Part shown: piece by piece, positions 6,732-13,271 of the stretch
Numbering within the stretch: position 1 is the stretch's first letter
How the letters are laid out: each line of letters starts with the position of its first letter
DNA from: a virus
IMG/VR virus record: IMGVR_UViG_3300005511_000846
Coordinates: 1-42,889 of that record
Strand: one strand, 5' to 3'
DNA: 42,889 nt
Notes under the pieces: model-generated
Told to the model about the DNA's origin: nothing
Database searches by the model: none
Seen by the model: only the letters and a program-made list of their open reading frames with translations
Position numbers and translations under genes: made by a program

Positions 6732-7070
6732 TTAAACCTCCTGGCAGACGAGAGCAGCCTTGCGCGCTTCCCATTGGCGCAGGATGTTCCGTTTGCGGGT
6801 GACGAGTTGAAGGTGATCCTGCTCCGGCCGCACGCAGAGGCGGTTCCGGCAGAAATGGTCGATCTCTTTCTTTCCGGGGATATAGCCGTGTTCGTTGGTC
6901 CACATGACCAGATGCACCGCTACGGTCTGCCCCCCGAGGGACATGCGGGGATAGCCTGCACCACGACCGACAGAACCGGACGTCGGTCCGGTCCAGATCC
7001 AGCAGCCGGTTTCGTCATCGATCCGGACGCGCGACATGACCTTGTTGCGGATGACGTCTCGACGGCTCAT
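6732..7070 (-). CDS. HNH nuclease-family protein
   Basis: A 112-aa protein with a GCWIWTGP opening strand and a GYPRMSLGG strand. H53 precedes the ββα-metal motif EIDHFCRNRLCV (D71, H72, C74, N76, C79), and H86 lies in DHLQLV. This is the HNH/homing-endonuclease-like family common in phages, which makes metal-dependent cuts in DNA. It could be a free-standing homing nuclease or an early nuclease against host DNA. ATG 7070 overlaps the upstream stop as ATGA, so the five extra upstream codons are rejected. Confidence 0.85.
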   Translation of the reverse strand: MSRRDVIRNKVMSRVRIDDETGCWIWTGPTSGSVGRGAGYPRMSLGGQTVAVHLVMWTNEHGYIPGKKEIDHFCRNRLCVRPEQDHLQLVTRKRNILRQWEARKAALVCQEV

Positions 7071-7576
7071 GGCACTCGCCTCCATGCGTCGAAGTCCGCA
7101 CGCAGCGATCTCCAGCGCTCGGCGGCGAGAGGGTCGGTATTGAGCTCTGATCGCGAGCCGATCGCCAGGACCGAACGGACGCGCGCGGCGATGCGTTCGC
7201 GGTCCTTCGTCTCAAGACCATGGCGCTCCGCCAGGTATGCCTTGAACAGAGGATCGTCGCACTTCATCGCGCATTCTGCGGCGAAGTCGGCCTTCTTGGT
7301 CTCGGGAACATCCTTCAGGCTTCGGATCGTGCGGAAGGCATCGGCGAGAAGGCGCAAAAGAAACTGGATGTCGGAATGGGCATGAAGGATGAAGTCGCGG
7401 TCCTGGTAGCCGCACTCCTCGTCGAGCGTCAGCAGCGCCGACTGCGGCAATGTCGGCAAAAGGCGTGCGTGGATCTGCTCGCGCCGGCCGTCAACGACGA
7501 ACACCCAGTCGCTGCTCGCCTCTCTGTGGCGCGCCCTGATCGTATCCAGCCGTTCCTTGTCCGCCATAGTCGCCAC
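7067..7576 (-). CDS. Hypothetical phage early protein (169 aa)
   Basis: Unrecognised, mostly helical protein with a central strand pair (DWVFVVDGRREQIHARLLPT) and the segment DFILHAHSDIQFLLRLLADAF. The GTG at 7576 has a GGAGGG site seven bases upstream, whereas ATG 7567 would be 16 bases away, so GTG is the preferred start. It begins four bases after the DUF1643 gene stops and overlaps the HNH start as ATGA. The N-terminal part resembles small 'ead/Ea22-like' phage early proteins in style (HSDIQFLL), but I cannot assign a function. Confidence 0.75.
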   Translation of the reverse strand: MATMADKERLDTIRARHREASSDWVFVVDGRREQIHARLLPTLPQSALLTLDEECGYQDRDFILHAHSDIQFLLRLLADAFRTIRSLKDVPETKKADFAAECAMKCDDPLFKAYLAERHGLETKDRERIAARVRSVLAIGSRSELNTDPLAAERWRSLRADFDAWRRVP

Positions 7577-7579
7577 GGA

Positions 7580-8146
7580 TCAGCCCTCCATCCAGCGACG
7601 CCACATGATGGGCTTCTGGTCGGAGGGAACGCGGTGCTTGCCGCGCGCGAGGGGATGCTTCGGGAACCCGCCGGCCGTGAGGCCAAGGCACACGAGGTCT
7701 ACCATCGCCGCCTTCGCGATCCTGCAGAACTGCTCGTCCTGTCGGGACCAATGGGCACCGTCATTGCCCCACGCGGCGAGAACCGGCGTTGATGTGTGGC
7801 GCGCGGTCGACAGAACCTGCTCGATGTGCATCCGGTTGTCGGCACCATGGGGCCACTCGTGCCGCTTCATTTCCTGCGGCTGCGAGGTGCGGACCGCAAA
7901 GAGGTTGATAACGGTGATACCGCCGTAACCCCAGTTGTCGGCAAATCTCATGAGTGCCTTGATCGTCGGATCGTCCTTATCGGCGTCCGCCGTCGACGGG
8001 TTCAGCATGCAGACGGGCAGCATGACCTTGCCGAGATCCCATTGGCGGGTCAGGCGATAACGGTATGTGCCGCGATCGGAGAGGACCGCTGTCTTGCGAA
8101 TGACGACTTCAGCGATCTGGTTGCCTTCGAGGTCGAGCGCCGTCAT
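7580..8146 (-). CDS. DUF1643 domain protein
   Basis: The 188-aa product matches the DUF1643 pattern: RYRLTRQW, then MLNPSTADA with DDPTI, then FADNWGYGGITVINLFAVR, and AAWGNDG near residue 125. The family is found in phages, plasmids and chromosomes, and its biochemical role is not settled. The start and stop codons are within four bases of the neighbouring sliding-clamp and 169-aa genes (ATGA overlap at 8143-8146), so it is expressed with the clamp. Family confidence is high; the function is open. Confidence 0.9.
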   Translation of the reverse strand: MTALDLEGNQIAEVVIRKTAVLSDRGTYRYRLTRQWDLGKVMLPVCMLNPSTADADKDDPTIKALMRFADNWGYGGITVINLFAVRTSQPQEMKRHEWPHGADNRMHIEQVLSTARHTSTPVLAAWGNDGAHWSRQDEQFCRIAKAAMVDLVCLGLTAGGFPKHPLARGKHRVPSDQKPIMWRRWMEG

Positions 8147-9291
8147 TGGTCAACGCCTCGCGCGTTCATCGGGGCAATCGCGAACGTGTCGTCGTTCTCG
8201 GCGGTCGGTCGGAAAACGGTGTTTCGAGCGGCCGTCAGACCAAGACGCACGTCCGTCGTGGCGATACTGTCGAGAACACCCTCGATCAGTTTACCATTCA
8301 GGCCGATCGAGAAATCGCTCTTGCCCGTGAAATCAACCGGCACGTTCTCGATTGCCGACTCGCCTTGCATCGTGACCAGTTCAAGGCGCAGAAGGCCTTC
8401 CTGGAGGGATAGACGGACACCTTCTTTCATGTGGTCGCCAGCAACGAGCAGCGTGCGTCGTACGGCGGACTTGAGGGCGTCGACCGGAACGACGATGTCG
8501 TGATCAGGAACCTCAGGCAGCGTCTCGAAGATCTTCACCGGGAATTCGCCGTCGATCAGTCGCGAGAAGATCGAGACAGCGCCGCAGCTCACCCGCATCA
8601 GGTGGTCGGAGATCGTTAAGGTTGCGGCCGTCTTCTCGTCCGAAAACAGCTTTCGCATCGTCTGCGCCAGCTTGCCTGGAATGATAACCGGATCGAACTT
8701 TGCAGCCGTCTGGGTGCGCAGGCGAACGGAACCGAGAGACCTGGTGTTGGTCGCCGCGACAAGCAGGCGGTCACCGTCCTGCTCAGGAGCCAGATAGATT
8801 CCGAGCGTGTACGGACGGCCCGTATCGGCCTTTTCAATAGCGAAGGAGACCTTGCCGATGGCGCTGATCAGCGGCGCGACATCCAGGCTGAACGGATCGC
8901 CCTCGATCTTGCTCGATATCGAAGGGAAATCGGCTTCGGGCAGGCTCAGCAGGGTGAAGCGTGATGCCTTGGTGCGCATCACGATCTGACCATCGTATTT
9001 GCCGGCAAGGAAATCGATCTCTGCCGATTCCGGCAAGCTCTTGACCAGTGCCAGCAAGTCGGTTGCAACAAGCGCTATGCCCATTTCGCCACCGGGCTCC
9101 AGCAGATCGCACAATGCCTCGATCTCGATGTTGAGATCGGTTCCACGCAGGCGCAGCTGATCGCCCTCGGGCCGAAGCAGGACATGCGACAGGATCGGGA
9201 TCTGCGCGCCGCGCTCGGAGCCCGCACAGGCAGCGTCGAGTGCCGGCAGGAGCTGCGTGCGGTGGACGCGGAAAAGTGCCTTGTCAGCCAC
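8143..9291 (-). CDS. dnaN: Phage-encoded DNA polymerase III beta sliding clamp
   Basis: The 382-aa product covers a whole beta clamp: three repeated domains with family landmarks such as PILSHVLLRP, DLNIEIEA, FPVKIFETLP, a KSAVRRTLLVA helix and a closing strand set. In cells the clamp encircles DNA and tethers polymerase and repair enzymes. Start: the GTG at 9291 overlaps the upstream stop (GTGGCTGA), while a longer open frame upstream lacks clamp sequence. No phage polymerase was recognised nearby, so the clamp presumably works with the host polymerase III or replaces the host clamp. It sits in the leftward early operon between small unknown genes and DUF1643. Confidence 0.92.
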   Translation of the reverse strand: MADKALFRVHRTQLLPALDAACAGSERGAQIPILSHVLLRPEGDQLRLRGTDLNIEIEALCDLLEPGGEMGIALVATDLLALVKSLPESAEIDFLAGKYDGQIVMRTKASRFTLLSLPEADFPSISSKIEGDPFSLDVAPLISAIGKVSFAIEKADTGRPYTLGIYLAPEQDGDRLLVAATNTRSLGSVRLRTQTAAKFDPVIIPGKLAQTMRKLFSDEKTAATLTISDHLMRVSCGAVSIFSRLIDGEFPVKIFETLPEVPDHDIVVPVDALKSAVRRTLLVAGDHMKEGVRLSLQEGLLRLELVTMQGESAIENVPVDFTGKSDFSIGLNGKLIEGVLDSIATTDVRLGLTAARNTVFRPTAENDDTFAIAPMNARGVDQ

Positions 9292-9496
9292 GGTCGACAC
9301 CTTCCCCAGCGCATTTGCGAGCCAGGTTGAGTTCGGCGACGGGGGGGCGCAACTCACAGCTCGCGCCGAACAGATCGAAAAACATTTCAAGGATCTCGCG
9401 CTGCGGCTCGCCATCGGCAATTGCGCGATACAGGCGTTCGAGATCAGCCTTCTCCGCAGCCGTCAGGCCATAGATCGCGTCAAGCTTGAGCGACAT
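9284..9496 (-). CDS. Small hypothetical protein upstream of the clamp gene
   Basis: A 70-aa, acidic, helical protein (MSLKLDAIYGLTAAEKADLE, then RLYRAIADGEPQREILEMFF). It has a clear GAGGTGA ribosome site six bases before ATG 9496. Its end overlaps the clamp start by eight bases, so the two are likely translated together. I do not recognise the family. The coupling suggests it works with, or only sets the level of, the clamp; nothing in the sequence decides this. Confidence 0.7.
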   Translation of the reverse strand: MSLKLDAIYGLTAAEKADLERLYRAIADGEPQREILEMFFDLFGASCELRPPVAELNLARKCAGEGVDRG

Positions 9497-9731
9497 GGCG
9501 CTTCACCTCCCCGATGAGTTCGACCTTAATGATACGCACGGAATTCCGCCTGCGGACATGCGCGCGCGCATCCTCAGCATTATGGGCCTGTACGTCGAAG
9601 CGCAGTCCGCCCGGGCAGTGCACGCGGAACTGAAACATACGAGCTCGAGGCTTCGGAAGTTCTTGCTTGGGGACAAGGAAGACGGGCGCCTGAGCGCCGA
9701 GACGCCAGTTGTGCGAAGGCTTGTTATTCAT
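9480..9731 (-). CDS. Small basic hypothetical protein (83 aa)
   Basis: It starts MNNKPSHNWRLGAQAPVFLV and ends in a beta-rich basic region, MFQFRVHCPGGLRFDVQAHN, then DARAHVRRRNSVRIIKVELI. This strand-helix-strand order resembles small phage proteins that modify or bind nucleic acids, but no family is clear. It begins one base after the stop of the membrane-protein gene (TGA-G-ATG) and overlaps the next gene by 17 bases. Longer N-terminal frames are low-complexity and are rejected. Confidence 0.65.
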   Translation of the reverse strand: MNNKPSHNWRLGAQAPVFLVPKQELPKPRARMFQFRVHCPGGLRFDVQAHNAEDARAHVRRRNSVRIIKVELIGEVKRHVAQA

Positions 9732-9732
9732 C

Positions 9733-9951
9733 TCAGCGCCTCGCATCCATGGCATACTGGCGATCGAGATCGCGCGCAGCGTCGACGAACAGATAGGCGG
9801 CATGGCCGATCGACAGGATCGACAGCGCGACCCAGACGAACCAGCAGGCGACCATCAGGTTATATGTACGGCGAGGAGCCGTCCGGATCTCGATCTCGAT
9901 CGGCGCGGAGGCCGGGGCGCCAAAAGGCGTAAAGTGATTTCGGGAATGCAT
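9733..9951 (-). CDS. Small single-span membrane protein
   Basis: A 72-aa protein with one strong hydrophobic segment (LMVACWFVWVALSILSIGHA, about residues 32-51) after a positively charged stretch (RTAPRRTYN). This predicts an N-in orientation, and a short charged C-terminal helix follows. An AGAGGA site lies eight bases before ATG 9951. Small membrane proteins in lambdoid early regions can act in superinfection exclusion or as regulatory peptides; here the role is unknown. Confidence 0.7.
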   Translation of the reverse strand: MHSRNHFTPFGAPASAPIEIEIRTAPRRTYNLMVACWFVWVALSILSIGHAAYLFVDAARDLDRQYAMDARR

Positions 9952-10014
9952 GAGCAACGATCCTCTCATCCGTTTGGGATGTCGCCGGCCGCAGCAGGCG
10001 ATCACCGAAGCGGA

Positions 10015-10212
10015 TCAGGCGGCGAGGCCGCGCTCCATGCGCGAGAACAGAACGGCTGCATTCGGGCCGAAAGTATCGATCTGCTCGTCGGTCAGACCGA
10101 GTTCCTTGCGGAATTCCGCACGGGTCAGAGCGCAACCGCGCTCATTCTGGAGGCTCGCCATTTCGAAGGCGACATCACGAACGCGGACAGGATTGTAATT
10201 TTGGGTCTGCAT
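10015..10212 (-). CDS. Small hypothetical protein, first gene of the leftward operon (65 aa)
   Basis: MQTQNYNPVRVRDVAFEMAS, then a CALTRAEFRKELGLTDEQID segment that reads like a short helix-turn-helix, and ERGLAA at the end. ATG 10212 has a GGAG site six bases upstream. It is the first gene downstream of the proposed leftward promoter (10344-10316), so it would be among the earliest products after infection or induction. The longer upstream frame runs across the operators and is rejected. The function is unknown. Confidence 0.75.
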   Translation of the reverse strand: MQTQNYNPVRVRDVAFEMASLQNERGCALTRAEFRKELGLTDEQIDTFGPNAAVLFSRMERGLAA

Positions 10213-10520
10213 GTCTCTCTCCATCTTGCCGGCTGGACCGGCGCAGGTTTGGCGGCCTGCGCCGGTCCCTCTCGGCGGGGGTTGCCGGTCTGGGGGTTGG
10301 GACCGGATGAAGAGAGATATAGTAGGAAACTTCCAACTCTGCAATTGGAAAAATCGAAGGCTTTCCAACTTCGGTGACGGTTGGTTTCGGGGAAACAAAA
10401 ATCTTGCAATCCTGACAAACACTTGCCGGACAAAAACAAAAACGAATCACTTCAGACTCGACTCTTTTAGCGAGACCTGCTTTTAAAGTGTGAACAGAAT
10501 GAGAACATTGGGAGAAGAGA
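10213..10520. promoter_or_regulatory. Intergenic control region of the leftward early operon
   Basis: A 308-bp stretch without a gene between divergent genes. It holds the leftward promoter and operator described separately, plus further half-sites of the same type (TTGGAA near 10345, TTTCCAAC at 10362-10369). Bases 10400-10470 are A-rich (ACAAAAACAAAAACG). I see no convincing sigma-70 promoter for the 88-aa plus-strand gene, only a good ribosome site before it. A GC-rich 100-bp leader precedes the first leftward gene and contains short inverted repeats (GACCGG / CCGGTC). Confidence 0.5.
10316..10344 (-). promoter_or_regulatory. Leftward early promoter with embedded repressor operator (PL/OL-like)
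   Basis: Read on the minus strand: TTGCAG (10344-10339), a 17-bp spacer and TATATC (10321-10316). The spacer contains GGAAGTTTCC (10334-10325), the same 10-bp core as in the repressor/Cro promoters. A repressor bound there would block the promoter. The start would fall about 100 bp before the first leftward gene. This is a prediction from sequence only. Confidence 0.6.
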
Positions 10521-10787
10521 ATGAAGCGGCCGCCGATTGATCACCCTGACGCACTACGTCTCGTAGTGGAGCTTTCCAGCCTTTATGTTCAGTGTGATGA
10601 CTGCGGCCATTCTCGCACGCTGCGGTTGGAAAACCTCCGGACAGCGGCCTCCCTTGGGGTACATAATTTTACCCAGCTGTGCCGGAAAATCAGATGCAGT
10701 GAGTGTCCGAAGGTGTCGCCAGGGCAGCGAAATCTGACTATCCGGCCAACATGGACGCAGGACGAGCCCCGTTACATCGTTGCATGA
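10521..10787 (+). CDS. Zinc-ribbon-like conserved rhizobial protein (88 aa)
   Basis: The protein opens MKRPPIDHPDALRLVVELSS and carries two cysteine pairs, CDDCGH (27-32) and CRKIRCSEC (54-62), spaced as a zinc ribbon. It ends GQRNLTIRPTW. Similar small proteins are common in rhizobial chromosomes and prophages, with no known function; DNA or RNA binding is a reasonable guess. A GGGAGAAGAG ribosome site precedes ATG 10521. The gene converges with the repressor gene and their ends overlap by 16 bases. Confidence 0.85.
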   Translation: MKRPPIDHPDALRLVVELSSLYVQCDDCGHSRTLRLENLRTAASLGVHNFTQLCRKIRCSECPKVSPGQRNLTIRPTWTQDEPRYIVA

Positions 10788-11476
10788 AAGACGATTTTGT
10801 GGACTGAGAAGACCTTGTTGGTATCAAGAGTAAGTTCGTTCTCTTCGCCCTCGTCTGGATTGTGCTGCCAAAGACGGGTCACTTTCGCCGATTGCGAACG
10901 GAACTCTTTGATATAACTCTCTTTTTCTCCGTCGTCATCCGTCAGGATTTGGACGATGACGTCGTCACCGGCTCGCACAGGTTCGTGTGGGTTGATCCAC
11001 ACCGTCTCGCCCGCCTTAAACCGGGGTTCCATCGAGGTGCCGTAGACACGGACCGCATAGGCTCCTTCTACCCCCTCCAGCGATGGCGGGACAAATAACC
11101 GCCCGATCTCAGCTCCGTTTAAGATGAATCGCCCGTTCGGCCCGCCGGCCGACTGGCCCCGCAGTGGCACATAGCCATCCCCAGAAAAGGGTTGGTAGCG
11201 CGGAGGGAAGCTGGCATTGGGGCGAGGCCGAGAAAACTGCTTGTCCTCATTGGCGTCGGTAACCAGAGGTACCGCGTCATTTCGTGCAAGAGCCGTTGCA
11301 TCGAGCTGCAGCGCACGAGCCAGCATAGGCATCTTATCGGATCGAACAGAGGCCTTGCGACCCTCCACTATGTCCCTAATAAACGACCGCTCGATGCCTG
11401 CCTGGACTGCGGCCTCCACAGGACCAAGCCCCAATTCTTCGAGGCGTTTAACGACAATTTCCCGCAACTTACTCAT
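10772..11476 (-). CDS. cI: Phage repressor, HTH plus S24 (LexA/CI-type) autoprotease
   Basis: A 234-aa repressor with an N-terminal helix-turn-helix (about 14-45, PVEAAVQAGIERSFIRDIVE) and a C-terminal S24 peptidase domain. The serine is in GTSMEPRFKAGE (S148), the lysine in SYIKEF (K190), and a likely self-cleavage bond is A110-G111 in QSAGGP. The spacing fits the LexA/CI family, whose cleavage is triggered by RecA filaments, so the prophage is probably inducible by DNA damage. ATG 11476 follows a G-rich site; an upstream in-frame start is less likely. It should maintain lysogeny through the GGAAATTTCC-type operators next to its gene and at the leftward promoter. Confidence 0.93.
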   Translation of the reverse strand: MSKLREIVVKRLEELGLGPVEAAVQAGIERSFIRDIVEGRKASVRSDKMPMLARALQLDATALARNDAVPLVTDANEDKQFSRPRPNASFPPRYQPFSGDGYVPLRGQSAGGPNGRFILNGAEIGRLFVPPSLEGVEGAYAVRVYGTSMEPRFKAGETVWINPHEPVRAGDDVIVQILTDDDGEKESYIKEFRSQSAKVTRLWQHNPDEGEENELTLDTNKVFSVHKIVFHATM

Positions 11477-11484
11477 GCCCCCAC

Positions 11485-11513
11485 AATAGGAAATTTCCAC
11501 GCCTGATTACCAA
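11485..11513 (-). promoter_or_regulatory. Repressor promoter (PRM-like) with operator GGAAATTTCC
   Basis: On the minus strand: TTGGTA (11513-11508), 17 bp, CCTATT (11490-11485). The perfect palindrome GGAAATTTCC (11489-11498) covers the end of the spacer and the first base or two of the -10, suited to negative autoregulation of the repressor. The start would be within ten bases of the repressor ATG, so the leader is very short. Prediction only. Confidence 0.5.
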
Positions 11514-11547
11514 TTGGATGTTTCCAGTTGAAAAGTTGGAAACATCC
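11489..11547. promoter_or_regulatory. Three repressor/Cro operators (OR-like)
   Basis: Three 10-bp cores are spaced 27 and 22 bp centre to centre: GGAAATTTCC (11489-11498), GGATGTTTCC (11516-11525) and GGAAACATCC (11538-11547). The second and third are exact reverse complements. The third extends to GTTGGAAACATCCAAC. The same core (GGAAACTTCC) lies at 10325-10334 in the leftward promoter. This triplet between a repressor and a Cro-like gene, with a partner site at the leftward promoter, matches a lambda-type switch. Confidence 0.7.
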
Positions 11548-11556
11548 AACTATAAG
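11528..11556 (+). promoter_or_regulatory. Rightward early promoter (PR-like)
   Basis: TTGAAA (11528-11533), a 17-bp spacer and TATAAG (11551-11556). The spacer contains operator GGAAACATCC. It is the best-matching promoter in the switch region. A start about seven bases after the -10 would be at or beside the A of ATG 11563, so the Cro-like message may have essentially no leader. Confidence 0.7.
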
Positions 11557-11562
11557 CGAGCC

Positions 11563-11814
11563 ATGGAGACCCTGCTTATTAATCACCTTCTCACTTTGTC
11601 TGACCGGTTCTGCGCGGCTCGCGAACTGGGAGAATCTACCGTGGGAAGGCATTGCGCCGCCGATGGCCGCTTCTTCTCCCGCCTTAGGGAGGGGAAGACG
11701 TTCACGGCCAAGAAATACGACGAGGTTGTCTCCTGGTTCTTTGAACATTGGCCGCCAGATGTGGCGTGGCCAGAGTCTGTACCTGTTCCCGAGGTAAAGG
11801 AGGCTGCTGAATGA
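11563..11814 (+). CDS. Cro-like small DNA-binding protein
   Basis: An 83-aa product (METLLINHLLTLSDRFCAAR) with a helix-turn-helix-like core: RELGESTVGRHCAADGRFFS, then RLREGKTFTAKKYDEVVSWF. It lies divergently from the S24 repressor and directly downstream of the PR-like promoter, where Cro sits in lambdoid phages. The family is common in rhizobial prophages. The ATG at 11563 is preferred because the upstream in-frame ATG (11518) lies before the promoter. It would repress the lysogenic promoter and tune early transcription. The role is inferred from position and the HTH-like pattern. Confidence 0.75.
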   Translation: METLLINHLLTLSDRFCAARELGESTVGRHCAADGRFFSRLREGKTFTAKKYDEVVSWFFEHWPPDVAWPESVPVPEVKEAAE

Positions 11815-12059
11815 CGCACCTCTTCCCTCGTGCCGTCGCCACCGACCGCACGCACTGCCGCCGAGGTGCCCGACCCCCGCGCCTCGGCGGACTTTCTCTT
11901 CAACGATCGACGGGCGCTCCTCCTCCCAGCCCGCCGGTAGCGCGTAGCCTCTCCTCCTCCCAGGCGAAGCGCACCCACCGGCCGGGAATGGCAATGTCTG
12001 GCGGACCGTCCCGGCCGGTATTCTTTCATTCGAAAGGCGGAGCCGATGAGCTGGTTTGA
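11811..12059 (+). CDS. Doubtful 82-aa frame over a hairpin-rich region
   Basis: The frame starts with an ATGA overlap on the Cro-like gene. It reads as Arg/Pro/Ser-rich sequence (TDRTHCRRGARPPRLGGLSL) with no recognisable domain and overlaps the start of the next gene by 14 bases. The DNA beneath contains two perfect inverted repeats and a 13-bp direct repeat, which better explain its composition than protein coding does. It is kept as a possible gene only because of the coupled start. Low confidence. Confidence 0.3.
   Translation: MTHLFPRAVATDRTHCRRGARPPRLGGLSLQRSTGAPPPSPPVARSLSSSQAKRTHRPGMAMSGGPSRPVFFHSKGGADELV
11858..12019 (+). other. Hairpin-rich stretch after the Cro-like gene; possible early terminator or structured RNA
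   Basis: Three structures lie within 162 bp. CCGCCGAGG (11858-11866) pairs with CCTCGGCGG (11882-11890). CTCCTCCTCCCAG occurs twice (11917-11929, 11951-11963). ACCGGCCGGGA (11977-11987) pairs perfectly with TCCCGGCCGGT (12009-12019) around a 21-base loop and is followed by ATTCTTTCATT. Position and structure recall the tR1/nut region of lambdoid phages, or a small structured RNA. No known RNA family is recognised. Confidence 0.45.
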
Positions 12060-12246
12060 AATCCTCTTGGCCGTAGCCGTCGTCATGCATTTCCTGCTGT
12101 TCGTGGCAATTGTTGCCGTTCTCGCGCGTTGGGTGCGCGCCATTGAACGCGCGCTCGACGAACACGGTGTGAAACTGATCGAGATCGAAAGATCCTGCGG
12201 CCGTTCGGCCCAGATCATTCGGCTCGACGACTTCAGAAAGAACTGA
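12046..12246 (+). CDS. Small membrane protein with coiled C-terminus (66 aa)
   Basis: An N-terminal membrane span (ILLAVAVVMHFLLFVAIVAV, residues 6-25) is followed by an amphipathic helix (ARWVRAIERALDEHGVKLIE) and a basic tail. A GGCGGAG site precedes ATG 12046 by three bases. It is probably anchored in the inner membrane with the helix in the cytoplasm. The function is unknown; small early membrane proteins of this design occur in superinfection exclusion, but nothing specific supports that here. Confidence 0.7.
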   Translation: MSWFEILLAVAVVMHFLLFVAIVAVLARWVRAIERALDEHGVKLIEIERSCGRSAQIIRLDDFRKN

Positions 12247-12376
12247 TGATGCCCACGGCGATGTCATGCGGTCCCCCGTAATTGCTGCGTTGCAGCGTTC
12301 GTAACCGCCTGCCGGCTGAACATCACGGAATCCTTTTTCCAGAACCTTTCCTTGACGCGAACTCAGGGGGCCTTTC

Positions 12377-12850
12377 GTGCGCTCTATCCGAAGCATTCTC
12401 GACGAAGACATCCTGGCCCTGAAGGGAGCGACCGAGGTCTGCTTCAAGCTGGGTGGCGGGATGACCAGCTTTTCCAGCCTGACCCGGTACGTGGTGTCGG
12501 AACTTTCGAAATTCGCCTCCACCACCAGCGAGTGGATGGAGCGGATCATCCCCGTGGACGTGGCGATCGAGGCGGACCGGCGCGCGAAAAGCCCGATCAT
12601 CATCGGTGAGGCCGCGCGTCAGCTCGGATTCCGGCTGGAACCGCTGGCGGCCGCGATCACCGGTTCAGGGCCTCTGACGGAAGCGGAAATCCTCAAGGTG
12701 ATGGACGAGGCAACCGATGTGTGGCGCGAAACCCGTGCCGCCTATTCCGATGGCCATCTCGACGAGCTCGACAAGAAGCGCCTGCGCAAGGAGCTGCGCG
12801 AACTGATCCGCGCGGCCGAACACATCCTCGCAAAGCTGGAGGAGGAATAG
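12377..12850 (+). CDS. Phage regulatory protein, CII-family-like
   Basis: A 157-aa protein. Residues 10-95 follow the layout of phage 'regulatory CII family' proteins: ILALKGATEVCFKLGGGMTS, then SLTRYVVSELSKFAS, SEWMERIIPVDVAIEADRRA, then GEAARQLGFRL. An acidic/basic coiled C-terminus (ELDKKRLRKELRELIRAAEH) follows and probably mediates oligomerisation. It would bind DNA and help decide between lysis and lysogeny or activate early genes. The start is GTG 12377 with AGGGGG six bases upstream. The 130 bp before it hold no gene and no clear promoter. The family call is moderate. Confidence 0.65.
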   Translation: MRSIRSILDEDILALKGATEVCFKLGGGMTSFSSLTRYVVSELSKFASTTSEWMERIIPVDVAIEADRRAKSPIIIGEAARQLGFRLEPLAAAITGSGPLTEAEILKVMDEATDVWRETRAAYSDGHLDELDKKRLRKELRELIRAAEHILAKLEEE

Positions 12851-12852
12851 CG

Positions 12853-13080
12853 ATGGTTTCCATCGGAGGCACGATGACGCCGGTTGGTGGCGCCGCCCGC
12901 AACTTCCTGCGCCGGGTCCGGCTTGCCGGGGAACCGTTGCATGCGGAACCAGATGAGCTCGCGTTGGCACAAGCCTGCATCGAGGCCGGCTATCTCCGGC
13001 GCGTATCAAGCCGTCTCGGCCTGTTCGCGATCACCGTCGACGGGGTCGCCTATCTCGACCGAGTGGCGGGAGCGCACTGA
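12853..13080 (+). CDS. Small winged-helix-like protein (75 aa)
   Basis: The product is MVSIGGTMTPVGGAARNFLR, then EPDELALAQACIEAGYLRRV and a two-strand wing, LGLFAITVDGVAYLDRV. This helix-helix-wing order suggests a small winged-helix DNA-binding fold. A GGAGGA site overlaps the end of the preceding gene seven bases before ATG 12853. It has a TGATG overlap with the following gene. The role is unknown; it could be a regulator or a replication accessory factor. Confidence 0.7.
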   Translation: MVSIGGTMTPVGGAARNFLRRVRLAGEPLHAEPDELALAQACIEAGYLRRVSSRLGLFAITVDGVAYLDRVAGAH

Positions 13081-13271
13081 TGAACATTCTGGCGCGAACA
13101 CCAAGATCCGAGACCATGAGGGTGTTCGACACCCTCCCGGCGCGCATCCGGCGTGCCGTGGCTTTTGCCGATTTCCCCTACGATCCGCGCGAAATCGCAG
13201 CCCGCCTTGAGCGAGGACGGCGGGTCGCGAGCGTGGCTCGATCGCTCGAAAAGCGGAGGACGATCCGATGA
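13080..13271 (+). CDS. Small hypothetical rhizobial phage protein (63 aa)
   Basis: A basic 63-aa protein with the core VFDTLPARIRRAVAFADFPY and AREIAARLERGRR-like helices (the actual start of the second helix is DPREIAARLERGRRVASVAR). Such short FDTLP...RR proteins recur in rhizobial prophages with no known function. TGATG at its start and ATGA at its end couple it to both neighbours. The helical, arginine-rich composition would allow nucleic-acid binding. Confidence 0.7.
   Translation: MNILARTPRSETMRVFDTLPARIRRAVAFADFPYDPREIAARLERGRRVASVARSLEKRRTIR

Noticed and set aside
11473-12603. A 376-aa minus-strand frame across the Cro-like and early genes
   Set aside because: It crosses the switch operators and several well-supported plus-strand genes; no domain.
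13080-13271. Excisionase identity for the 63-aa basic protein
   Set aside because: It is short and basic but lies far from int and has no winged-helix pattern.
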